From assembly GCA_036939755.1 (NCBI GenBank), contig JALLAZ010000916.1, positions 1-14,279 of the forward strand: 14,279 nucleotides of DNA, read 5' to 3'. The notes below the pieces were generated by a model that saw only the letters and a program-made list of their open reading frames with translations, was not told where the DNA came from and did no database searches. This document shows positions 1 to 7,200 of this stretch, in pieces (the stretch's first letter is position 1; each line of letters begins with the position of its first letter). The position numbers and the translations under genes are program-made. The DNA is from Stephanodiscus triporus. Its lineage: Eukaryota; Bacillariophyta; Thalassiosirophyceae; Thalassiosirales; Thalassiosiraceae.

Positions 1-462
1 ATCATCTTTGATTGGAGGCTGCCAAAAGCCACGATGTATTTTTTATGATTTTTTTTGCATTCCAATTTGATGCCCCAAACGATACGCCAACGCCCTCTCC
101 CTTGCTTGCCGCTCAGCGTGCCTCCCCTCTATTATCCCCCCTATCCCTTCCGCCAACTTTTGGTTGGTTGTTGTGCCTATTGACGAAATGGCAGCCACCT
201 AAGGCCAAGACCTCACCCCCCTCTCTATTTTTTGATGGGTTGCGTTGCAACGCCCCAAACAAGGGAACCAACAGCGGTGCCGCCTAACCCGATGGCGTGC
301 GCCTTGCATGGGACCATAGGGAGCGGCGGTGCCGTGAGTTGGTTGCGCCGCTGGCCTACCCATGGAGGGAGAAGGCCAAAGCCGCTGGAGGGTAGGGCGG
401 CAGCGGCTCATGTTGGTTGTTGTTGTGTGTGTGTTGTAGAGTAGAGCACCCAACCCATGGTG
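1..462. other. no gene recognised
   Basis: I see no credible coding region here. Short open frames exist on both strands but have no domain-like composition and no Met-initiated reading of natural character. The stretch is moderately GC-rich and contains a perfect 12-bp palindrome at 242-253 (gcgttgcaacgc). It may be old repeat-derived DNA, but I cannot name a family. Confidence 0.5.
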
Positions 463-638
463 ATATTTTGCCCCACTTTAACGCAATAATTAATGCACTA
501 GTGCCTGCTCCAAGCAGGGCCGACAAATTGCCATGCATAGCAGATGCGCCAGCGGAAGTAAAAATGGGGGGGTGCAGTTAGGCTTGGCCTTCGTTTTGTG
601 GGGCAAAAATATGCATTTTTGTGCATTAGTGTCTGCTA
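463..638. repeat. short inverted and direct repeats
   Basis: The sequence at 463-476 (atattttgccccac) reappears as its reverse complement at 598-612 with one extra A. In addition, 494-510 and 622-638 are direct copies (tgcactagtgcctgct against tgcattagtgtctgct, 14 of 16 matching). The first copy overlaps a 10-bp palindrome gcactagtgc at 495-504. The arrangement could be the ends of a small MITE-like element or a rearranged duplication. No gene is visible in it. Confidence 0.4.
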
Positions 639-744
639 CTTATGTAGTTAAAATAGTTAATACTTAAAGGTAAAGTGTATTTAGAAACTAGTTTTTTTTT
701 AATGTTACAGTACCGAAGAAAAGTGCTCCAGCTAGGATCACAAC

Positions 745-1200
745 CAGTCAATTGTTGTGTTCGTTTTTATTTTTGTTGTCTTCATTGTTGCTGCCACCTA
801 TTCCACTGCCGTCTTTGTTGTTGCCACTGATGCCACCACCACCATTGTTGTCGTTGTTGCTGTTGCTGTCACCGTCGTCATCGTCATCGTCGTCATTGCT
901 GCCCTTCCTCTGCCGCTTTTAGTTGATTGTTGTTTTCAAGTCACTGCCTATGCCACCGCCATCTTCGTCTTCACCACCGATGTCACCACTACTGTCGGTG
1001 TCGGCGGAGGTGTCATCACCATCACCATCGTCGCCATCGCCGTCGCCATCACCGTCACCATTATTGTTGCCGCCCTTCCTCTGCCACTTTTAGTTGATTG
1101 TTGTTTTCGTGCCTCCGCCTATGCCACCGCCTGTCTTTGTCATCGCCACTGATGCCGCCACCACCGCTGCCACCACCATCATCATCACCGCTGTCTCGCC
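745..1200. repeat. degenerate 171-bp minisatellite, triplet-rich
   Basis: Two clear copies of a block start at 901 and 1072 (offset 171) with gcccttcctctgcc followed by a shared tttagttgattgttgtttt. A second marker, gcc-gtctttg and variants, occurs at 808, 958 and 1129 (offsets 150 and 171), so about three units are present. One of them is 21 bp shorter. Between the markers the sequence is a drift of GTT/GTC/GCC/ACC/ATC triplets. The plus strand is open from 757 to 1152 but would encode a Val/Ala/Thr/Ile-only low-complexity chain, which I take as a by-product of the triplet repeat. The minus strand in the same region has stops in two frames. Confidence 0.65.
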
Positions 1201-1613
1201 ATTTCCGTCGCCCATATTTGATGAATTCAACTTTTGATGGGGGTTGATTTTAAGGCAGAAAAATGATTCTGGGGGACTAAATTATGCATTCCGGGCAATT
1301 CTGATGACATCACAAACATAACTCTGTGGTTCGGAATTCCAAACTCCGCGGGATTCTGATAACAAAAACCCAAGTTTAGAATTCCGTTGGAATTGCCAAC
1401 CAAGCCCCATGCCGCCCTCATCCCACAGACCTCTTCCACAACATGCTGAGAACCACCCTGATGATTAAAGTTTGTTTTGGCAAGATATATTGTAAGTAAC
1501 ATGAGTGGTTTGACAATAATGTCATCAATGTTACTTGGGGGTGCAAATAAAAACCACCTCAACTTGTACCAGGGTAAAAAGTAAAAGGGACACCACCCCG
1601 TATCTTTTTTCAT
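1201..1613. other. no gene; possible outer part of transposon left arm
   Basis: No convincing gene. A 152-codon minus-strand open frame spans 1227-1685, but it runs into the transposon arm and has no recognisable motif. Local features are inverted and direct fragments around ggaattcc (about 1331-1397). The 11-mer ccctgatgatt at 1456 and the 10-mer tgtcatcaat at 1520 recur at 1687 and 1750 with offsets 231 and 230. This hints that the left transposon arm was partly duplicated outward. Confidence 0.35.
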
Positions 1614-1659
1614 AAGGGAAAATACACATATTAGGGGTCGCGGCATTATATTATCACAC
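1614..1659 (+). repeat. left terminal inverted repeat
   Basis: The reverse complement reads GTGTGATA, then an AT-rich stretch, CGACC, a TATGTGTAT box and TTTCCCT. It aligns with the right end at 3897-3954. By eye the first 38 columns match at about 31 positions. The right copy then carries about 12 extra bases before the shared TTTTCCCT. The element could extend outward beyond this point. Confidence 0.6.
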
Positions 1660-2046
1660 CGGGGTTTTTTATTTTTTTGTATCACACCCTGATGATTTCT
1701 CCGTTCGTTTCTACAGGCGACCTTGTTTTAGCCCATTCAATTATACATATGTCATCAATTTACCATTCCTATAGCACACCCGCGTGTTGTATTTGGGTCA
1801 AATATCACACGCGTACTGTTTATTAGGCTACCTTATCACACTAGCCCGTTTGTCCATGTCTTGTATCACACCTTTCTGGGCGCATGAGAAATTGATTTTC
1901 AGCAATCTCCCCCCCCTGTCGTCAAAGAATAATAGGCAGGTCATATATCACACCCACCATAAATCCGGTGAAGGTATCGCACACATCCTACCCTACTGTG
2001 CCTCCCCTCAAACACCACTTTTGATTACAACCGCCTCCAATCACAC
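1614..2046 (-). repeat. left arm: TATCACAC array, about 30-bp spacing
   Basis: Exact TATCACAC cores occur at 1652, 1680, 1803, 1834, 1864 and 1946. Close variants are TAGCACAC at 1772, TATCGCAC at 1975, TATACATA at about 1743 and AATCACAC at 2039. Successive distances are mostly 28-31 bp or near multiples of 30 (28, 92 split by the 1743 variant, 31, 31, 30, 82, 29). Several units are preceded by a CCATTCA-like stretch, which is the complement of the TGAATGG that follows the core in the right arm. Both arms therefore share one longer consensus of about 17 bp, in opposite orientation. Likely role by inference: transposase-binding subterminal repeats. Confidence 0.75.
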
Positions 2047-2060
2047 AGTCTCACATTGCT

Positions 2061-2520
2061 ATGCCGAAGCTAAAAAAGGTCCCCCCCAAGCAGGTCCCGC
2101 CAAGCGTCAGCGTCGTGGCGATGTACCTACTTCCCCCATTTCGCAGGTCCCCGCCAAGCACCAGCATCGTGGCGATGTACCTACTTCCCCCATTTCAGGG
2201 AAAAACCAGCAACACTGCCTTCGTCAAATACAAGGAGTGGTGGTCGGGCAAAAACCGCTAAAACAATTGCGGCGCCTCGCCAATCAAAGGGTGACAAAAT
2301 GCTACCCCACAGCCACAGAAACAGCAGGGAAAGAAGGGGCTCAAGACTATGCTTTCCCTCCAAGAGGAAGCAGGCGAAGGGCAAAATCTCCTTTCTCCTC
2401 CTACTGCCTCCAGGAAGACGGTGGCGCCATCTCCAATGGCCGCCGCGTCTGCGGGGACATTGGCGTATCCTCACGGACAAGGGCCTCAAACTCATGGAAG
2501 AATGTTTCGATGACGTGCGT
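2061..2520 (+). pseudogene. decayed 5' part of MULE transposase gene
   Basis: An ATG at 2061, just inside the left arm, opens a 66-codon frame starting MPKLKKVPPKQ. It ends at a stop near 2260. Further coding-like stretches then appear in different frames, for example a Gln/Pro/Ala-rich run at about 2300-2510 in the same frame after two stops. A tandem duplication occupies 2091-2197, with copies of 53 and 54 bp. The one-base length difference itself shifts the frame between copies. No DDE catalytic motif or FAR1/MuDR-like domain is recognisable. I read this as the frameshifted N-terminal low-complexity region of the transposase, joined by a deletion to the C-terminal ORF downstream. Which frame was original is not clear. 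Confidence 0.4.
2091..2197 (+). repeat. tandem duplication, 53/54 bp
   Basis: Two nearly identical copies, 2091-2143 and 2144-2197. Each begins caggtcc and contains gtggcgatgtacctacttcc and then cccatttc. One copy has CCC and the other CCCC near its start, giving lengths of 53 and 54 bp. Confidence 0.8.
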
Positions 2521-2573
2521 GTTTGGGATTATAAATTAGTATTACCGCCATCGAGTCTGGTCACAGAGCCACC

Positions 2574-3386
2574 ATGAAGAGAACCACCATCAATGCCACT
2601 ACATACACGGTGGTGATTCCATCTACAGGAAAATGCGAGTCACGATTCGGTACGTGTAATTGTGGCAAGCCGGCAAAGGATGGCATTCCTTGCAAGCACA
2701 TGGTGGCCGTTGTCAAATCAAGTTTGATTGATGGATTGTCCCGAGCTCAGATAATGCCCTATTGGTGGACAAATGCCTACTGGCGAGCCCAATATGCAGT
2801 TGATGTTGAATGCAGGTCGGACATCTCCATTTCGACAATAAAGGACAAATATACCCCTGATAAGACACTGTGCTACTGCCCCTCATGGATGGCAGCAAAG
2901 AAAAAGGGTCGCCCAAAAAGCAATGTGCACGAGAAGAGTTTGATGGATCACATTGCGGAATCAGCAAAGAAGAAGCGCAAGAGGAAGATAATGCCCTATT
3001 GGTGGACAAATGCCCACTGGCGAGCCCAATACGCAGTTGACATCGAATGCAGGGGGGATATCTCAATTTCGGCAATAAAGGAGAAATATACCCCCGATAA
3101 GACACTGTGCTACTGCCCCGCGTGGACGGCAGCAAAGAAAAAGGGTCGCCCAAAAAGCAATGTGCGCGAGAAGAGTTTGATGGATCACATTGCGGAATCA
3201 GCAAAGAAGAAGCGCAAGAGGAAAGCTAGGATGTGGTGTGAGATATGCCATAGGTTCACTCACAATACTGATGAGTGTAAGAAGAATACAGAGGACGAGG
3301 ACAATACTGGAATTGATGCCTTGATGGATGGGTTGCAAGAGGTCGAAAAGCCTCCTGCCATTAGTGGCGAGCTAGGGATGGCATGA
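2574..3386 (+). CDS. MULE transposase C-terminal fragment, SWIM and zinc-knuckle
   Basis: An intact 270-codon ORF. Residues 28-42 form a SWIM zinc finger (C28, C30, C40, H42). Residues 60-138 and 139-217 are a tandem duplication beginning IMPYWW. Each copy holds an AT-hook-like core KGRPK (GRPK at 112-115 and 191-194) and ends in a basic KKKRKRK run that could act as a nuclear localisation signal. Residues 222-235 are a CCHC zinc knuckle (CX2CX4HX4C), followed by an acidic tail. In MULE transposases the SWIM finger lies C-terminal to the DDE domain, which is absent here, so this is the DNA-binding end only. The frame is open upstream of the ATG to a stop at 2532. A different frame just before it (about 2480-2540) also reads coding-like, so the original gene was probably broken by a frameshift or deletion near 2530. 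The product could still bind element ends if translated, but cannot catalyse transposition. Confidence 0.65.
   Translation: MKRTTINATTYTVVIPSTGKCESRFGTCNCGKPAKDGIPCKHMVAVVKSSLIDGLSRAQIMPYWWTNAYWRAQYAVDVECRSDISISTIKDKYTPDKTLCYCPSWMAAKKKGRPKSNVHEKSLMDHIAESAKKKRKRKIMPYWWTNAHWRAQYAVDIECRGDISISAIKEKYTPDKTLCYCPAWTAAKKKGRPKSNVREKSLMDHIAESAKKKRKRKARMWCEICHRFTHNTDECKKNTEDEDNTGIDALMDGLQEVEKPPAISGELGMA
2751..3224 (+). repeat. 237-bp in-frame tandem duplication
   Basis: Copies 2751-2987 and 2988-3224 have exactly equal length (79 codons) and differ at about 17 positions by my count, roughly 93% identity. About half of the differences are synonymous and the replacements are mostly conservative (V/I, D/E, H/R, S/A). 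The copies therefore seem to have diverged while still being translated. Confidence 0.9.
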
Positions 3387-3415
3387 ATCTGTGTCGCGCG
3401 CACCCTAGGGTACGT

Positions 3416-3954
3416 GTGTGATATTTGAATAGGAAAACTCGATAGGTGTGATATACGAACAAGTAGATAACGTAAAGTGTGATAAATGAATGGAGCGCAT
3501 CACAAAGTGTGATATTTAAATGGACTAAAGTGATAGGTGTGATATATGAATAGCATCTTATAAAGTGAGATAAATTAAATGTCGTACAAACTTACAGTTA
3601 GTCGCTTAAGCTAGCAAAAATGGGTACATTGATAAAAACGAGAGGTGTGATAAAAGAATGGGTCCTATCAAAAGGCGAAGTATTTAAAAAACCAAAACAT
3701 AGCAAGTGTGATAAAAGAACGGGCGTTGCGTCATTGGTGAAAGAAACGAATGGTAAAAATAATCTTTGGCGATAAGTGTGACATATGACATGCAATTTTC
3801 AAGCAGGTGTGATATATGAAGAAAGTCCGAAAATTTCAGGTGTGGTACGAATCGAAAAGTCAAAAGTGAAGAGAAACGAATGGCAAAAAACCTCATGTGT
3901 GATATTTGAATGGTGCGACCTCTATTATGTGTATATTTTACCTATTTTCCCTAA
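3416..3954 (+). repeat. right arm: GTGTGATA array, about 30-bp spacing
   Basis: Exact GTGTGATA cores lie at 3416, 3446, 3477, 3507, 3537, 3645, 3706, 3807 and 3897. Variants are GTGAGATA at 3565, GTGTGACA at 3776, GTGTGGTA at 3840 and TGTGTATA at about 3928. The first six steps are 30, 31, 30, 30 and 28 bp. Later gaps of 61 and 57-80 bp contain weaker units (for example near 3736 and 3864, ending AAACGAATGG). The consensus is about GTGTGATATATGAATGG followed by a variable spacer of about 13 bp. It mirrors the left arm. This is not a CRISPR array: both repeats and spacers are degenerate and the genome is eukaryotic. Confidence 0.8.
3897..3954 (-). repeat. right terminal inverted repeat
   Basis: Partner of 1614-1659. 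It contains GTGTGATA, GCGACC, TATGTGTAT and TTTTCCCTAA in the same order as the reverse complement of the left end. About 12 extra bases sit between the last two blocks. Confidence 0.6.
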
Positions 3955-4299
3955 TAATAATATTAATACTATCCAAAAAGGTGGGAAATCTTTAGAGGTT
4001 GATAAATAAGAGAAAGGGGGGTCTGTGTTTTGTGCCTTTTTATTGGGGGGAAATTATTTTTTTCTGCCAGGTGCGCGTTACCCCAAACCCTTTCCCGTGT
4101 GGCCGTTTGCGACAGATGTGAGGAGGCGAGCAGCGAGTGAGAGAAGGTCAGGAAATGAACACACCTCCTCTGCATTGAATTCAAAAGAAGCAAGGCAGCT
4201 CTCTACCATAACGAAAGAGGTGATGCATTCGGCGTAATTATCTCACAGGAAAAAGTCTAAAATTCTGTGGAACAACACCGGCAAAGGAACACCAAAATA
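3955..4299. promoter_or_regulatory. 5' flank and probable leader of the kinesin gene
   Basis: No credible gene. A 70-codon plus-strand frame at 4025-4237 has no recognisable content. The left part is AT-rich (TAATAATAATATTAATA near 3951-3967), followed by a G-run and a more mixed stretch. This interval separates the transposon from the kinesin start codon, so it should hold the kinesin promoter and 5' UTR. No specific TATA box or initiator could be assigned with confidence. An in-frame TAA at 4258 supports the downstream ATG as the start. Confidence 0.4.
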
Positions 4300-7200
4300 A
4301 TGAGTGTCGATGACGGAGTACCATCGATGCGTTCATCAGTGTCGTCTTCGGTGTCGTCGTCTTCTTACCCATCCTCAGGAGTCGGGGGCAATCTAATGCC
4401 TGATTCGCGTCCCATATCCGCTCCTGTAGCCAGTAGACAACACCCCAACAATCATAGTTACACGTCACGGGCCACCACGGCGCCGACCACCGTCAACGCC
4501 TCCGTCGGCGGCAACAGCGGCGATCAGAACGTCCGGGTCGTCGCTCGGGTGCGTCCGCTCTCGGCCAAAGAGCTCGGCGAGAGGAGTTCCGAGTCGATCG
4601 TCGCCGATGCCGAACAAGTGACCATTCGCGTCGTCCATCCCTCCGAAGATGTGTCATCGAATGGAGGTGGAGGTGGCGACAAGCGCAAGTTCGAGTTTGA
4701 TGCCGTCTTCGGTCCATCCTCGACCCAGGCGGAGGTTTATGAGGAATCGTGCGGTGACATGATATCCTCTAGCATTTTCAAGGGGTATAACGCGACGATA
4801 TTGGCTTATGGTCAGACCGGTAGTGGAAAGACGTTTACCATGGGAACCGACGGAAGCAGCACCGGGTCGACAGATACCAAGAGTGGAGAGGGTATGGAAT
4901 CACCTTCACCTACCGAGGGAGTGATCGCACGTGCTGTCTACGATTTGTTCCAAACGAAACAATCTCTACCCAACGGCGCGGAGCGCGTTAAGGTGACAAT
5001 GTCTTACCTTGAAATATAGTGAGTCGTGTTTGTTCTAAGTGTGCTATTCAATGCCCAACACATTTCCTCATTCCAACTTTATCATCGATTAGCAACGAGC
5101 AAGCGATCGATCTGCTCAATGATGATCCGGCATCCGCAAACGCTACATTGCAAGTGCGCGATTCCAAGGATGGTGTGATAATTCCGAATCTCAAGCATTT
5201 TCCCGTTTCGTCGAACCTCGATGTGCTCACGTTGATGGAAAAGGCGAGTTTGAAACGCGCCACCGGATCAACCCACATGAACTTGGTTAGCTCGCGGAGT
5301 CATGCCATTTGCACCCTAAATGTGACGATCACTCCAGACGATGACTATTTGGCAGAAGAAGGAGAAGAGGAAAATGATGACGGAGATATCAGCCCACGAT
5401 CTGCAACGTCTTTGTCTTCGAATAATCAGGGCGTGAGAGCGAAACTAACCTTGGTCGATTTGGCCGGATCGGAAAGGATCAAACGCACCGGTGCCGAGGG
5501 CGCGAGAATGAAGGAAGGGATTAATATCAACAAGGGCTTGTTTGTGTTAGGGCAGGTCGTCTCCGCGTTGTCAGAGCTTGGGCAAAGGAATAACGGAAGT
5601 AGTACTCTTAATCAACATTCGCACATTCCATACAGGGATAGTAAGTTGACTCGATTGTTGCAGGACTCTCTTGGCGGTGAGTAAAATTTCTGACTTGTGT
5701 ATGCGTCGAAGCGAATAGTAAGTTGTTCTCAATGCTATGATTCGGATTAATAGGCAACTCGAGAACAGTCATGATCGCATGCATCTCTCCCGCCGAGTCC
5801 AATATTGAAGAGAGTATCAATACACTCCGTTACGCCGAACGTACTCGTAACATTAAGAACTCGGCAAAGATCAATGCTGTGTCTGCCGGTTCTGCCGCCA
5901 GTGAGGCAGTGGCGCTACGTCGTGAGAATCAGAATTTGAAGTTGGAATTGGCACGGATGGAATCCAAACTGATTTCGTCCAGCAATAGATTGGCCAATGT
6001 CAGCACCGGCTTCTCTTTTGGTGGGTCGATAGTCTCTGGCAATATGGATTCTGGATTACAACTGCAAGCGCAGTGCTCATCGCTCGCTGCTGAAATCGAA
6101 CTGTTGAAAGGACGAGCTCAAGGCCACGCTCAGGAAATTTTGGAAGCTTCATTGCGTGCCGACAAGTGGCAGGCCAAGTCTGAGGCAATCGCGCTGCTTG
6201 CTCAAGAGCAAGGAGTTGACCTCTCAAGCCTGGAAGAAGTCGCTTCGGCCAATGACGACCTCGTCAGCCAGCTTCGCGGTCAATTAGCCGAGCGCAAGGC
6301 TGAATTGTTGGAGGCTCGGACGGAGGCAATGGTTGCCCGAGCTACTGCCGGGGCGATAATTGCTGCGCAAGGCGATCTTAGCAGCATTGAACATATTGAC
6401 AATAGCGAGAGCAGCCTAAATTTTTCAGCATTCGAAGACAATAATATGGAGTCACAAAATGAGGATTTAACGACGGAGCTGACAGCGGTCAGTGCCACAA
6501 TTCAACAGAAGGAAGCAATGGTAATGCAAATGAATAAGGAGAGAGCATGCATGGATTCAATCCACCCACACTACGAGAATTTGTTGAAGCAGCTCATGAC
6601 TGAAGTTGATGCCTTGACCGCCGAACGAAATGATTTGATGGTGAAATTGTCCGACGGGAAAGACGATGGCACAAAACGCAAGCGCAAAGGTAACGACCCC
6701 CCCATGACCAAACGGCTGCGTGAACAAATTGGCAAACTAGAATGCAGGATTAACGAGCTCAAGGTCAAGGCGAACGAGCACGAGAGGAGTATGAAGATGA
6801 AAGAGGAAGCCGAAAAGAAGTGCGCGCGTCTCCTTGCCGAGATTTCCGAGGACAAGCGCCGCCGAGCAGAACTCCAACGTAAGCTCAAGGAAGCGTCCGT
6901 TGAGATGAGGGCCGAGAAGAAGGCGGCACAGCAACAAGCTTCCAAATTATTGAAGGATAGTCAACAATTGAAGATTGAGTTGACGAAGATAAAGAACGTT
7001 GCTCAAAAGCAGGCAGCTGTTCTCAAACGCAAGATTGACCAGGCATCTGCCAAGGAGAAAGCGAGGGTTGAATTGGAACGTAAGCGCCGTTCGGCAGAGA
7101 ATTTGCGATTGGCTTCTTCTTCGAACGTTACTTCACAAATCAATGAGATCAGGAAGATTGAGCTTTCCTCATGGGTTGACCATGAGTTCGAATACTCTCT

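Larger units (their letters stand above)
1614..3954 (+). mobile_element. Mutator-like (MULE) transposon remnant with repeat-array arms
   Basis: Seen: two mutually inverted arms (1614-2046 and 3416-3954), each built of a degenerate motif at roughly 30-bp steps, enclose a coding remnant at 2061-3386. The outermost arm segments align as terminal inverted repeats. The inner ORF carries a SWIM zinc finger (CxC-x9-CxH) and a CCHC zinc knuckle, a combination typical of MULE transposases. The right array starts only 30 bp after the ORF stop and the left array ends about 15 bp before the first plausible ATG, so the element is compact. Long terminal inverted repeats and 8-11-bp target duplications are known for MULEs. 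I could not find a convincing target-site duplication, and the true outer ends may lie further out (candidate pair 1254-1268 and 4052-4068). The transposase lacks its DDE domain, so this copy should be non-autonomous. Confidence 0.72.

Noticed and set aside
757..1152. 131-codon hydrophobic open frame that could pass for a membrane protein
   Set aside because: Composed almost only of Val/Ala/Thr/Ile from a triplet minisatellite. No natural membrane-protein pattern.
1227..1685. 152-codon minus-strand open frame
   Set aside because: Crosses the transposon terminal repeat, shows no motif and no coding-like organisation.
1784..2539. 251-codon plus-strand open frame through the left arm
   Set aside because: Begins inside the TATCACAC array, so much of it is a translation of subterminal repeats. 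Only its later part overlaps the decayed transposase region.
3416..3954. CRISPR-like array of regularly spaced repeats
   Set aside because: Repeats and spacers are degenerate, the array has an inverted partner across a transposase remnant, and the context is eukaryotic with spliced genes.
3785..4237. Short open frames of 70-74 codons near the right arm and kinesin leader
   Set aside because: No motif, and they overlap repeats or the probable 5' UTR.
4267..4299. Upstream GTG as kinesin start
   Set aside because: Nuclear genes of eukaryotes start at ATG. The ATG at 4300 is the first in frame after the stop at 4258.
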